Part shown: piece by piece, positions 31,008 through 44,343 of the stretch
Position numbering within the stretch: the first letter of the stretch is position 1
Layout: each line of letters begins with the position of its first letter
From: Centrapalus pauciflorus
Taxonomy: Eukaryota > Streptophyta > Magnoliopsida > Asterales > Asteraceae
Direction: 5' to 3'
Length of the DNA stretch: 64,000 nucleotides
Assembly (NCBI GenBank): GCA_020465985.1
Contig: JAANYP010006920.1
Coordinates: 1 to 64,000 of the forward strand
The notes under the pieces: model-generated
The model's database searches: none
The model's input: only the letters and a program-made list of their open reading frames with translations
Told to the model about the DNA's origin: nothing
Program-made: the position numbers and the translations under genes

Positions 31008-34000
31008 CTAAAACATTTTTCAAAGAACTAATATTTGATTAACCATTAATAAATCAATAACCCAAAATTCAGAAAATGATTTATTAATGCTAAGAACCAT
31101 TTTACTTATTCATGCACCCAACAGAGGCTGAACCTACATGAATAAGCTACTCAGGCAGACAACTTATTACCAATTACAACCCCCTTGCAACTCTTAGATA
31201 TTATGAGATTTTCAATTTCTTAAATTGATCATGTTTAATCTCATCCACACATTGGGCAACAGTCGAACTGAGGAACCACCACTGACACACACCATATAAC
31301 AACTACAAGTCACTGGCCGAAGTCTCACTTAGGACCCGCAGCGCTTACCTCACAGCTTCCCGAGTTTGCGACATAAACACCTAACAAAGGCTGAACCTAC
31401 TTACGACGACTGGTCACCGTGAGTGCCACTATATGGACAGTGTGTTGTGCCAACATTTTAATTTGGGTTCATAACCAGTCTCTTACCAAGAACTAGTGGT
31501 CAGTCAGGTTAGTCAGCAGGCAGGATCCTTTCGGTTATAAACCTCTACAACTACAGCCCGAGCGAGATTGTCCTAGACACCACCTATTCTGGTAAACAGT
31601 CCAGTTAACGTACCAGTTTTAAGAAATTCAACTCTTTGATCATATGACATTTTAAAAATAAATCTCTTTTTATTTGAAAAATTAATTTCATGAAAATGTC
31701 ATATTTAACACCTGACAAAAAATAATTAAAGTTTCCAATTTAAACTTCCTTTTAAATACTTTAATTTTTCATCAAAAATGATTATAGCTTTGATTTCTTT
31801 TATTTATCTACTTTGTCACCACAACCACGTAGATATAAATAAAACATACAACCACACAGTTACATAGCCTTGCCAAAACTAAATTGGTTTTCGAGAGCCA
31901 TACAAACAAACCAATTGGGTCAAAACCTAGGGACAAAATCAACACACAAGGCAAGAATGATGAACTCTTTCAGCTCCCACTAGCCTCAGCATCCGATGAT
32001 GTCTTCGAGCGTCCTTGATGGTTGACCTTCTTCTTGATGGACATCTTCGCCAAGATGTTTTACATAATTTAATCTAATACATTTGCCTATTTTCTAGCCT
32101 ATTACATATTACATCTTAAAACCAGGATTCCAATGGGACGCAGGCCTTTCCAAAAATAACCGATAATAAAAAATAGCAAACATTATGATTATATAAACAA
32201 CCGTCACAAACAAAGAGGTCTCAAGGCTTGGATATGTTACAAACATTAATAAAGCAGTAAAGCATATTAATCAGAATTCATTTTCGTCTTGCCATGAAAA
32301 TAATTCCAAGACCAATTAATCTACCATTAATTGAAGTAATCACGTCCAATATCGTTCTTAAATTTAATAAGTTTTGTTAACTCGAAATTTAGTAACACTT
32401 TCCATAATTAGAAACTTTTTCCTGAAAAAATTTCAAATTTAATTCCATCTTTGCATTATCTTTGGATTCATAACTATACTTTTCTTAAAATGTTCAATTA
32501 TCTATTCAAACATCTTTGTAACTTAAACTTACTATTTTAAGAAACTTTTATTAAACAACCTTTAATAAATATAGTTATTTTTTGAAATAATATTGATAAA
32601 TGATTTAAACTTCCTTTAAGGAATTATGTCAAGATCAAATCACTAAAGATTAACTAGTTTGAATAAATCAGAGTTAAACCAATAATCTTGTTTTGAATCA
32701 AAGTCCAATTAAGAATTTTGCGGAATAACACTTAATTCTTTTAAGAAAAACTTTCAGAACAGTAAGAATAGAATAAGTAAAACAGAAAAGCACTATTAAT
32801 ATAAAAAACATTTGTATTAATAACCACTGATTACAAGAACCTCTAATCTATTTGATTAGACGAAGAACGCAAATTGTTCTTAGGGTTTTACAACCTTAGA
32901 GGCTTGAGAAACTTAATCAGAATGTGAGTTACGATTTTAATTGCTAAGTACCGATTACACAAGAAAGACCTAGTCTATCTCTATTTATACCTTCTGATTT
33001 GTTTCCTTGACAAACTGTGATTTCTCTTGAGTAGATATCTTCAGAAAATCTTCAAATCTACAAATCTTTATCTCTTCCTGATTTGTAGCACTTTCTGTTA
33101 TCATCTTCTAAACAGCTTGAACTTTATCTCTGGCAGCTTGAACATTTTGAACTAGCAACTCGAGATTCTTGAACTAGCAGCTTGAACTTTGTAATTACAC
33201 AGAAATACTACTAACAGTCTGAGAAATCCTAACTAATAGCTTGACATTCTTAAATTATTTCCCAACAAATTATCAATCAACTATTATTTAATTGAAAACA
33301 CATTTCCAAAAATAAATAAACTTTATTTAAAATGTTAATTTTCTAAATGAACAACTTTTACCAATAAAATATTTTCATTAAAGGATTTAAGAAAAATGAT
33401 CATCTTAAATAACATTGAAAAAGATAATTTTATTAAACGATTTCTACCAAAAACGTTAATGTCGAGATTAAATCTCAAAACATTAAACCATGACCGAGCA
33501 TGAAACTCAAAGTCACGATTTCATCAATTTGAAAATAGAATCCTTAATTTAAACTCCCTTTAATTTAATAATGCATTTTATGGAACTAAATATTAAATGT
33601 ACAAATTAAATCTAGTTTATAAATTAAAATTACCATTAATTTTAATTTCAACATTAAAACTTAACTTTTAATTAAAACCGATTTAATTTAAACGACAAAT
33701 TACCGGAAAACGGAAACGAACCAACTTAGTTAATCGACTCATAATCGGGTTCAATAACCCATATGAACTGAAAACAAGTAGGGTATTAAACTCTATGACG
33801 GCTGAAATTAATCGAAGCCTTTAATCAACTCACTTTGATTATTTCAATTTCCATATTCCAATTAATCGTTTAACTATCAAATCGAATAATATTTAAACCG
33901 ATTTGTGAATTTTATAAAACTAATAAAGTCTCCCACTTTAATTTTGTTGAACCGAAAACAGATATACATATATTTAGTCACAAATGTTTAAATATTAATA

Positions 34001-34473
34001 ACCAAACACTTTTTGATTTATTAATTCGATTTTAACGCATTTAATTTAGTCGTTCGAGTTTAACCGTAAATTAAACGACACGACGGAATAAACCATCCAT
34101 CACTTCGGCTACCACATCATAACCGAGAGGTCATGGGTCTCAACCCATGGCCGAAATCTCTAGGTTTGATTTCGCGAACCGAAACGTTTAATTTTCGACT
34201 TTTAATTAATTAAACACTTTTAAACAATCAAACATCAACTAAATAAAACGAACTAAGGTTTTAAAATTCCGAGCTCCGAGGAACTCCACGGTTGGCCAAG
34301 AATCACCATGAGGTTTCCAAACCCTTTGGTCGATTTTCTCCATGCCAAATGAAAACCTTAAACGTTCTAATTATCGATTTCAATTGTTTAAACACTTATA
34401 ATCATAAAAATCAAAACTTTAAGAACATTGGACATAAATACTTGAATAATACTATCATTATGTTACTTGAGAT
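31008..34473 (-). other. Long non-coding leader of element D
   Basis: About 3.4 kb between primer site and gag, AT-rich and without recognisable coding sequence. A 13 bp motif AGGCTGAACCTAC recurs at 31124 and 31388 within a less AT-rich block (31100-31620). Confidence 0.65.
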
Positions 34474-34486
34474 GTCTCTCATACCA
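34474..34486 (-). other. Primer binding site of element D
   Basis: The minus strand reads TGGTATGAGAGAC, initiator Met tRNA type with changes, one base from the LTR end. Confidence 0.75.
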
Positions 34487-34487
34487 C

Positions 34488-34889
34488 TGTTGGGAATTCG
34501 TATCGTTTTTCATAAAAACATAAACTTTAATCACATTAAATGCACAACGGAAGCTTTTTAAAATCACGAATTCCGTACACGGATCATCAACTATACATAA
34601 GATAAGTAAACGAGAAAGTAATAAAATCCATACCTTTGTATTTGATGACAAAAATACTCGAACATGATGCTTTCGGTATCCACCGGTGATGACACGGTCG
34701 AGCGGCGCCGAGTATGCAATTAAACACACGAAGAACGGGAAAAGCAAAACCCTAGGTTTCTTTGCGGCCGGAAACGCCACACACACAAGACTTTTGTGTT
34801 TGGGTTTTTGATTTGTGTCACCCACAATACGTAGTTTCACAATATATATATATACCATGTATATATCGCTGCATGCGCGTGTGTGTATA

Positions 34890-34948
<59 letters not shown>

Positions 34949-35512
34949 AATTATTAATTAAGAGTTTTAATTTTAATCAAACTCTAATATAATAATATAA
35001 TATATATCTTAAAAATTATCTTTATTATTTTAACATTATATAATTATCTCTATAATTATATATCTATTAAATAACATTTATCTTTTATATATGATCTAAT
35101 AATATATAAATGAGTAGATAATTATTTATAATTATCTCTATTTATATGTTTATAATTATCCATCCATTTATCCAATAATAGATTATAATATTAATTCAAA
35201 TAAATGCATCTTTTATTTAATATCCAATAATAAATAAAAGACTGGATACTTATTATTTAATTATCATCCTATGATAATTAAATTACTACAATATCTAATA
35301 TTGCACTTTTAGTCCCTGTACTTTGAGATATAATTAATCATCCATTAATTTAGTCTCATTTATCATTTCGTGTCACAAACAATATCCAATATTGTTTATT
35401 CAATAATTTAATTGCATCTGCTCAGTTGTGCTTATCGGTGTGACCCTCAAGTGTTTTATGAAATCAGCCATGATGCAGTAGTAATTTCATCTTTACACAA
35501 CATACACTAACA
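34488..35512 (-). repeat. Element D 5' LTR
   Basis: 1025 bp, collinear with the left LTR. It contains a GT/AT microsatellite (about 34880-34944). Confidence 0.92.
34880..34944. repeat. Compound (GT)n(AT)n microsatellite in D 5' LTR
   Basis: GTGTGT, TATATG and GTGT runs followed by about 20 AT units. Confidence 0.9.
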
Positions 35513-35517
35513 GAGTC

Positions 35518-37244
35518 AGCTAACAATATCGGAAAAATAACCTTCTTATTGATGATACTCTACTCTATAATTATTTTTCATAATCAGGAATTGTACTGGC
35601 TTATGTCAGTAACTAAACAAGCGTCTTGACAATTATGAGTTGATGATTAACTTATCTGACTAAGCAAGTCTTTATATTGATAAAATTAAAGGAATATCGA
35701 TTGAATCATTGGATATCTCACCTCTCTCACGTTGACATCTAAGAGAGCATCACTTTCATTCATATAAAAATGTGATCGTTATCTCTTTGATCCTACATTG
35801 ATAGCTTGACATGGTGGAAGAGTTTCACTTGTGGTCAATGATTATCTCGACTATCATTAAATTAGAGATACTGTCACAATTGCTTACTTAAGAGTCGAAA
35901 TAACAAATCACTGCATCTATTTGGGTTCAGATAACAGTAACTACTCATGGTAGCTTGAGTATATGGCCTTTTGCATATTGTCTTTAAGTACCTAAACCGA
36001 AACACAACACTTGTGAAGCCTATGAGTCTTAACACTAAGAATTTGAATATTTCATTGATTCCAATATTATACCTTTGATTTGGATTCACGTCCATATTAA
36101 TTCTTTATGTTTCACCTTTCATTACTTCAAATTATGTCTTCATTTGATCCAAATTATTCAGGATACTTGGTACTTGACAATTTTGTTCTATGTTGTCCTC
36201 TTAGATTTTGGATTTCACTTTAGCTATATAGCATGTCATGTTAAATCTGTCAGCTGCACATACGATCTTCACTTCAGTCTGTCTGATTTACACATCTTCA
36301 TGTCTTCTAGACAATAGAATTGTATTAGAGGATCGTAGCTAGGAATTCAATCTTGGTTTCAACTGAAACATGGAATCATAGGGATTCATTGACTGATATC
36401 GACAATATCCGTATAGAATTTCTTTCCTTAACATGGTTATGGATCAAAGAAGAATATCATATGAAAGAATACAAAGTAAGATCTCAAGTTATCCTTAAAA
36501 GAATGGCGTCTAGGATATTCATGGTTGTAAAGTACTTATACATGCCCGAACAAGAATTTAATTCAATGAATCCAACATTGAGTCATTGGTTGTATAACAA
36601 CTCTTAGCAATCTTTTAAAGTCAATAGAAAATTAATAGATCATTGATCTATTAACCAGATCATATGGCCTTATCAAAAACTTATGATAGCCATAACTTCA
36701 GTAGAATACTATTTCTATCAATTCTAGTCATTGAGTCTAGATAGTTCGTCACATGCAGAGAATTATATATTTATCCTTAACTAATAATGATTTCAGGAAC
36801 ATGAGCTATTTTTGATTAAGTTCCCCTTTGACAGATTTTGACTTGACATTTCTGCACATCTGCAATTGCAAGTTTGAACAAACATTAAGCATTAGGATTT
36901 GAACAATATGCATCTTTAAGTCTAAGTGTGCAATTGCCTAATAATCTGAATTTATTCACATGTATGTTCCGGATACTTTTGACAATATTATGGCTTAGCC
37001 AAACTATCTTAACTCTGACATTGAATTCTTTAAGGTGAATCAGATCTAGACAAGAATCAGAAACTTTATCATTGACAAGTAAAGTTCAACAATGATAGAC
37101 ATTATCAACTTTTATTTAGCTATTACCAACCGTATTTGAGTCAAGTACCGTTGATTCATCAGAAAAAATTGTGGCAGTTCATAAACAAAAGAAATGGATA
37201 TAGAATTCAACTGATACATGAGTTAAACAATTTATTAATATGTA
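35518..37244 (-). other. Non-coding internal region of element C
   Basis: About 1.7 kb between the D insertion and the C gag. I find no protease or RT motif on the minus strand; short frames such as 35874-36095 (minus) and 36353-36607 (plus) show no recognisable family. This is where pol would be expected if C were autonomous. Confidence 0.6.
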
Positions 37245-38453
37245 TAGAACTTTAATATTAATTACCAGTGGATTGATCTGGCTGAGTATTTCTACGAGGT
37301 TTTGGACACTGTCTAGTAAAATGTCATTTCTCATTGCAGTTGTAGCATCCTTTGACCCATTCTGGACACTCATCACTTCCATGACCGATCTGATTACAGA
37401 TGTAACAGATCACATCTTCAGGGTTGCAACGTTCATTATGAGATTTCTTACAACGCTTGCACTATCATGATATCGATTGTATGGAATAAGCTCTAGTCTT
37501 ATAATGCGTAGAAAGTGTTTGTGTATGTTGTCAACTTGCTTTTGATGAACGAGAGAATCTATTGAGTTTCTGTTTCTTTTATGGAGATGGGCATGTCGGA
37601 CTTATAGCCATCATAGCAGGTTCACAGATAAGATCTGTGAAATGTCGTTCCACCATTCTTGCTGCGTCCACCAAGTCTAGGTACGATTTAAATTTCATGC
37701 CACTCAGTTGTTTTCTGTACATCGGATTCAGACCCTAACTGAATTGATTCATCTGACGTCCTTCAGTTGCTACTTTATATGAGGAATGACCGCAAAGTCT
37801 CGAGAAATTGTGCTCATATTCGTTAATCATTTTGGTGCTTTGCTTCAACTGCATCAGCTGCATCTCAAATTCATCTTGCTTGTCAATGAGGCAGTATTTA
37901 GCATTGAACATCTCTAGGAACTCATCCCAGTCCAGTGTCTTTATCAGTGGTTCACTGTATATGCTTTTCTGTGTCTTCCACTAGGCCCTAGCAGTTCCCA
38001 CAAACAAGGCAGTCGCAAATTTTACTCTGTGGCTATCTAGACATTCAGGATTACTGAAGATTTTTCCAGTATCACTTATCCAGTCTAAAGCCCAGATTGG
38101 GTTCACCGTGCCTTCAAATGTTATGGCACCACTTGCTTTAAAGCCTTTGAATCTACAACCTTTCGACTATTTAGTTGGTTGATTTGCTCACACGTTATCA
38201 GAGTCAAAACTTTCTTCATTTTGTTCAATTCGTTTATCTTTGTGTTTGTTTCTCCTTTCAGTTTTCTTTAGTGTTTCCGTTTTATCTCTATCTTTAAGTT
38301 GTTCGGTATGTTGAGCTAACATTTGCTTGGTATTTACATTATATGTGCTATCATTTGCTTACATAGTTTGCTGTTTTGGGTCATCAGTAGTTGCATCATT
38401 TCTAATATCCGTTGTGGGGTCAATTCACCTGAAGGTCCACCTTCTCCTGACAT
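37245..38453 (-). pseudogene. Gag of element C (heavily decayed)
   Basis: The minus-strand ATG at 38453-38451 sits in the context ATTTCAGATCCATGTCAGGAG, closely matching the gag start of F (14543-14560). Further left, capsid-like residues can be followed in several frames with stops and indels (38160-37600). A zinc knuckle remains around 37290-37350 (minus: CYNCNEK.HFTRQCPKP). No ORF longer than about 70 codons survives. It is assigned to gypsy-type gag by its relation to F. Confidence 0.7.
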
Positions 38454-38640
38454 GGATCTGAAATACAATCCCCACACGGTTTAGCTCGATAGTCTAGCAT
38501 ATTGGACCCTTTCATGCCCCATCCTACTAGTCTCTGAAACCCTATCTTAGTTCAAGCCACCATATCAAGATTGATATTTCAGCGTTGCACAAGTTTAAGA
38601 TTATATATTGCACATAATACAATGATTTACTAAAACTATT

Positions 38641-38652
38641 GCTCTAATATCA
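38641..38652 (-). other. Primer binding site of element C
   Basis: The minus strand reads TGATATTAGAGC, a two-change version of TGGTATCAGAGC, three bases from the LTR end at 38656. Confidence 0.75.
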
Positions 38653-38655
38653 AAC

Positions 38656-40934
38656 TGTAAGACCCAGATTTCTCAAAGGTCTTAAGACTAGGTCCCAGTT
38701 GCAATGCAATATCAGTAAGAGAACTAAGATAATATTATTGACGCAAAAATAAAAGTTATTATGTATAAGTCAGAATAAAAGTAAACTAGGGTACAAATTC
38801 TATTCTATTACATCAGAGTAAAAAATTTAAGTATCCCAACAACCCAAAAATCTAGTCACTAGCCAAGTACAAAAGGGTGTTGGAAGCAGGATCTGTGCAA
38901 CTCCAAGCTCTTTCAGTCTTGATATAAGAACTAGGTCCCGCCACTCCTTTGCCTTTACCTGAAAACAATGCAACAACCAAGGTAAGCCTAATCTCTTAGT
39001 GAGTATGTAGAGTTTTACATTTAACATGCATCTATGCACACATGTTTCTAGGCTCCTGCACTGCATTAGGCCTATGTATAGCTCTCAATGGGACCCGACC
39101 GGAATTATAATGTTGATGCACGACTTTGCTCCAATACTGTTGCCCACTATTGAGACTTTGACAAAAATATATATAAAAGACCTGGATGATGATAACACCA
39201 CACACACACATCATTGAGTGGGGTAGCTCCACTTACTGTGCTAGCACCATTGTATTGCTATATGGGTATCATCAGAATGCTCTTGCTCTAGCTACCCTCT
39301 GTGCTTTCATCATGTAAAACAGCACACCATAAGCTTAGATTGCCTCCTAACACTGAGTAATAATGTTGGTGCTTAGCTTAACAATTGAATGACTTAAACA
39401 AGGTTCAGAAGATAGAAGGAAGAATGGTCAAATGTTCATGGTCAATATATAGATAATATACAATGACAATGTATCATGATGCACAGAACAGTCAGATAGT
39501 CAAATAAAACAATTGTATGCAACATAAGTCTCAAATTACATAACCTGCAGTTAAAGTAAAATCTACAACTCATAGTTATTGTCTATTGTGCTTCTTTGAT
39601 ATTATCAGCTTCATTGTGCTTCTTGGCTCTGGCTCTGTTGCTCACAATCTGTAGTGGGTTAGAACCACTATGTGATTTATATCCGAATTATAGACATCTG
39701 GCTTCTAGCTTTATTTTCACTTGTGCTTCCTTATACACCTTTTGGTTCTTTGTGTTATTCAAGTCATTTATGATGTTTACTAGTATGTAATCATCTGAGT
39801 ATTCATCTCAGTGTTCAGTTTGTTTGTCTATTTGTATGGTGTCTTATTTTCCTTATGTGACCTCATTAGTTATGTATCATGTTATGATTGTGTTGTCTGC
39901 TTGTTTTATGCCTTTAACTTGGCTCATTGACATCTTGTTAAAATCTTCTATTTAGGAGTGTCCTAGTCTCAAATGTCGATTACTTAGAATAGTTTCGTGA
40001 TTAGAACATGAGGTTCATGCGTGTTTTTATCTTTGGCCTAAATGGCAGTCATTACATTCACAATCATATATATGTTTATAACACACATTTGATCATTCAT
40101 TCTCCTCTTATGAGTTTCTATATTAAAGGATTATATGAGTTCAAGGTTAAGGTGATTGGGCTAAGACCTAGGAGTTAGGTCTCACACACTTCACTTACAC
40201 ACTACAAAACTCCCAAGATAAGGTGTCCTCAGTTGGATTTGTTTCATCATCAACAGTCCGAGACATATGAGTCTCGGACTCATCACCCTTTGTGCAATAA
40301 ACTGACTTCAATTCAACATACAAACATGCTAAAATAGTATACAAATGCAGGCATTGGTTTAATTAGATGTTTATAACATGAATTAGATTTCAATTTAAAT
40401 GCTTTCTGCAGTTTGGTTCTTGGTTCCGATTTCGGAAATCTTAGTGCAGCCGTGAATCATGTAACACACTGAAATGGTAAAACTAAACTTAATTACCTTA
40501 TTATTATTGTATAATACTTGCTATTCTTGATTATTTGATGGACACCATGTAGTTTGTTGTTTTCTTTGATCCAATCAACTTCAATTGAAAGTTTCAAAAT
40601 TGGATGAAGAGAAGGTGATATTGTTGACTGTGTGTTGCTAATGTGTTTTGAGAGATTTTAGGTATCAATTTAATGAGCCATCAACAACGATCATGTGTTT
40701 AAATATAAGAGTTTGGTTGATTTTCATTTTGCAGCCCTCAATCTTAACTCTTTATACTTAACACTTTTAGCCCTTTATACAACTTTCAAAGTTTACTGCT
40801 AAATTTTTAAATAATAAATAAGAAAAACAAAATCAATTAGCTAATTAATATAAATTCCAAAGTTTGTTGCTTCAATTTGAATGAAAATAATTAATTTAGC
40901 TAATTAACATTAATTAGAATTTAGGGATGTTACA
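38656..40934 (-). repeat. Element C 5' LTR (with internal deletion)
   Basis: Minus strand TGTAACATCCCT (40934) to GGGTCTTACA (38656), 2279 bp. Relative to the 3' LTR about 770 bp are missing near 40180. It has donor-like AAG|GTAATT (40496-40495) and acceptor-like TTTTCAG|GTAAAGGCAAAGG (AG at 38959). The right end abuts pol of element G. Confidence 0.85.
38959..40496 (-). other. Putative LTR-embedded leader intron, element C
   Basis: Donor AAG|GTAATT, acceptor GTTTTCAG|G, and CTCAC(T)AAG 42 nt upstream of the AG (block 38946-39003). It would be 1538 bp in this deleted LTR. Same layout as in A, F and G. Confidence 0.38.
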
Positions 40935-42130
40935 CAAGGCTAAAAAGAAACTGGTGGCTGATGTGCCTGTAGTATCTGAATTCCTAGATATGGTTTTCGG
41001 AGGACTTGTCTAGACTGCCGCTTGATAGACAGGTTGAATTTAGCATTGATTTGATCCCTGGAGCTGCTCCAATAGCTCGACTTCCCTACCGCCTTGCACC
41101 GTTTGAGATGCAAGAAACGATGAAGCTACTCCAGGAGTTATTGGAGGATTTCATTTGCCTAAGTTCTTCGCCTTGGGGCACACCTGTACTATTTATAAAC
41201 AAGAAGCATGGCACATTAAGAATTTGCGTAGATTATCGTGAACTAAATAGAGTGACAATAAAGAATAACTAGCCACTACCACAAATTGACAACATCTTTG
41301 ATCAACTGCAAGTGTGAACCATTTCTCATAGATTCATTTTGGTCGAGATAATAATAGCTAAAATTGCGTGAGGAAGATGTACCAAACACAGCTTTCAGGG
41401 CTCGTTATGGACATTATGAGTCTTCGGTTATGTCATTCGGCTTAACGAACGCCCCAACTGCTTTCATGGATTCGATGAATTGGGTGTGTAAGCTGATGTT
41501 AGATTAATTTGTAATTGTGTTAATAGATGAGATACTAGTGTACTCCAAAATTTGAAGCTGATCATGTTGTTCACTTGCGGGAATTCAAATATTACCGAAA
41601 GAAAGGTTGTATGCCAAGTTCTCAAAGTGCTAGTTTTGGCTGCAACAAATTTAGATTTTGGGACATAAGAATTCTGGTGCTGGAATCTCTGTGGGCCCAA
41701 CAATAGTTGAAGCTACACGGAACTGGGAGCTGCCACATACTGCTACGGAGATTAGAAGTTTCTTAGGGCTGGCTGGCTACTATCATAGATTCATAAAGGA
41801 TTTCTCAAAAATTGTAGTTCCTCTAACTTCATTGACAAAGAAGAACACAATATTTGTATGGGAAGCTGCTCAAGAAGAAGCTTTCAACACTCTGAAGTGG
41901 AACGTAAGTAAAGCTCAGATATTAGCCCTACTGGAGGGTAGTGAAGACTTTGTAATTTAGACGGATGCTTCTGGAACTGGATTAGGAGTTGTATTAATGC
42001 AACGCGGTAAAGTCATTGCTTATGCCTCAAGACAGTTAAAACAACATGACAAAGATTATTCAACTCACGAAGTGGAGTTGGCTGCAGTTACATTTGCATT
42101 GAAACTGTGGAGACATTACTTATACTAAAC
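40935..42130 (+). pseudogene. Pol of element G, first part (RT and RNase H start)
   Basis: Plus-strand chromovirus pol starting abruptly at the C insertion point: VPVVSEF linker, frame break near 41000, RLPLDRQVEFSIDLIPGAAPIA, RT fingers with SSPWGTPVLF and IDYRELN, then stops (for example near 41270) and indels. FGLTNAPTAF-like and the palm region (41500-41530) are decayed. LGLAGYYHRFI and RNase H (TDAS with a stop before it at 41958) follow. It lacks gag and protease, which must lie beyond C outside the window or be lost. It is closely related to F but without the 89 bp insert (41640-41665 is continuous). Confidence 0.88.
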
Positions 42131-42949
42131 TAAGGGTGCGTTTGGTACAGAGAATGGAAATGCAGAGAAATGACAACAAAGAATGGAATTGCTGAGAAAT
42201 GGAATTGGTCTGGAGAAAGTGAATTGATTAACCTGTTTGGTAGAACTGAGAATTCAACAGAGAATTGTAATAGAGAATCATTTCTCTTGTTTGGTACAAC
42301 AGAGAATTCAACAAAAAGTTTTATAATTAAACATTTTATTATTTGCAATCATAATTATTTTGCAACAATTTTTAATTCAAACCCAAAATATTATTTTATA
42401 TTAATTAAAAATTTCATTAATCAAACAAAATAATTTACCAACACAATTTACTCATAAAAAGTTAAATAAAATACTACAGATTAATCCAAACCAAGACAAA
42501 ATACTACAATTTGATCCAAACCAAACAAAGTCATTCAATTTGTTAAACCATAATTCTAGAATCCATCTATATCAAATAGCTCAAATGCTACTATGGTCTT
42601 TTGCCTTTTGCCGAGTTAAACCATGATGACATCATCTAGGCTTCTGTCATCTTTATTGTTCTTCGTAAACGCCCTGTGAATTTATAAGTGAGACCACAAA
42701 TTATGAAAATAAGTAATAAAGATATATATCCGATAAATCTAGAGTTGCATGACAATTAATTAAATATTTAAGCATACCCACAAAACACAAGTAAATATAT
42801 GCTACATTATGTTTATACCTAAAATCTAACGATTCAACTATGTAATAGTACAAAAATATTCCAAAACCATGAGCCACAATGCTAGAACTTTGTTTTCGGT
42901 ATTGATTATGCGAGAATTTTGTTTTCGGTATTGATTATGTTGATCACCT

Positions 42950-42952
<3 letters not shown>

Positions 42953-43015
<63 letters not shown>
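42953..43015. repeat. (AT)n microsatellite
   Basis: About 31 uninterrupted AT units inside the Harbinger-like element. Confidence 0.95.
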
Positions 43016-43016
<1 letters not shown>

Positions 43017-43079
43017 TTATTATATTAGAAGTTTAAACATAACTTATATACATGCAAATCATATATATACTTTGAGTTA

Positions 43080-43220
43080 TGCACAGTGCACTTTCACACT
43101 TTCACACAATGCACTTTGAGTTATGCACACTGCACTTTCATGCACAATGTTTTCACACACTGCACTTTCATGCACAAACACAAGACACAAACACAGTTTA
43201 CACACTGCACTTTCATTCTG
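43080..43220 (+). repeat. TGCACTTTCA tandem cluster
   Basis: Five imperfect copies of TGCACTTTCA with interspersed CACAC and ATGCACA, spaced 20-35 bp. Confidence 0.8.
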
Positions 43221-44343
43221 TTTTTAATTAAAATTTCAGCAGCAATTAAAAGGAGTAAGGGGCGATTAATATACTTGTATGATCGACAGAAACATACCTC
43301 AACCTATGTTCACCCCTAGATAGAACCCAAATCTGATGAACCTGATAAGAATTAGAATTAAAAAATCTGGAATTGATAACATTAAAGAACCTGATCAGAT
43401 CCAGAATCAGTGATCATCTATAGACCTAATCAGAATTGAGACCATAAAATTTTATTAAAAAAAGTACACATTCAAGAGCCCAAATCTGATGAACGTAAAC
43501 AAACACACAGACATATGTTGGAACCAAACAAAGACCCAGAACCCTTCGTTCATCTTCAAAACAAAAGCACATACAAATCAACTCCTAAACTCGGAACAAA
43601 AGAAACTCATAAATTGAAACTCACAAAACTGACAAAGCTGAAACCCTTCAATGTTCAAACCTTCGATTTCGCAGAAACCTTCAATGCTCACACACAAAAT
43701 CAAGAACAAGAACAAGTTTTCTAGACGGATAGCCGTCGCCACCGCTGGAAGGGCGGTTGCCGGAGGAGCGAAAGAGAGAGATCGACGGAGATCCTTAGTC
43801 GCTGTCCCTGGAGGAAAGAAAGAGAGAGACCGACGACTAGGGTTTGGGAAGGGGGTCTAGAGAGAACCACCACTAGAAGGGGGTCACCGGCTAAGGTTTA
43901 GGAAGGGGGTTGCCATCTGGAGAGAGATCGACGGCCGCAGTGGTGTAAGGGGTTGGGGAGGCAAGGGGTGAGGGCGACGAGGGGTGGGGTCGACGGAGGG
44001 TGAGGGCGGTGAGGGGTGGGACCGACGGAGGATGAGGGTAGCTAGGGGTGAGGGGTTTGGTGGCAGCACATGTTGAGAGAAGAGAGCTTGGATGGTTTTT
44101 TGCAAATGAGAGTGATTGCCATGGTTTAGGGGGGGCCTGCTGGGGAGTTCAACTCTCCGTGTTTTTGCAACTAAGAAATGCAAATTCATTTCTCTCCATT
44201 TCTCCTTCAATGAAAGGGAAATAAAAGTAGGGAATAGGAATTGTATTATTTCTCATTGCTCATTTCTCACACCTAAACAAACAAGAGAAATGTATTCATT
44301 TCCATATCTCTGCTCTCATTTCTCTGTACCAAATGACCCCTAA

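Larger units (their letters stand above)
42134..44340 (+). mobile_element. Harbinger-like non-autonomous DNA transposon (2.2 kb) in G pol
   Basis: Flanked by TAA target duplications (42131-42133 and 44341-44343). The ends are inverted repeats: GGGTGCGTTTGGTACAGAGA at the left; the complement of the right end reads GGGGTCATTTGGTACAGAGA. Subterminal GAGAAATG-type repeats occur at both sides. Removing the element and one TAA joins the G RNase H frame. There is no transposase ORF. Internal parts: AT run (42953-43015), a TGCACTTTCA repeat cluster (43080-43220) and a GC-rich purine block (43730-44060). Confidence 0.78.

Noticed and set aside
36353..36607. 84-codon plus-strand frame in element C interior
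   Set aside because: Opposite to the element's strand, no family resemblance, AT-rich chance ORF.
43651..44210. Possible host gene exon in GC-rich DNA (frames 43651-43860 plus, 43884-44210 minus)
   Set aside because: Low-complexity Arg/Gly/Pro readings within the Harbinger-like element, no start context or domain; captured fragment possible but not a gene call.
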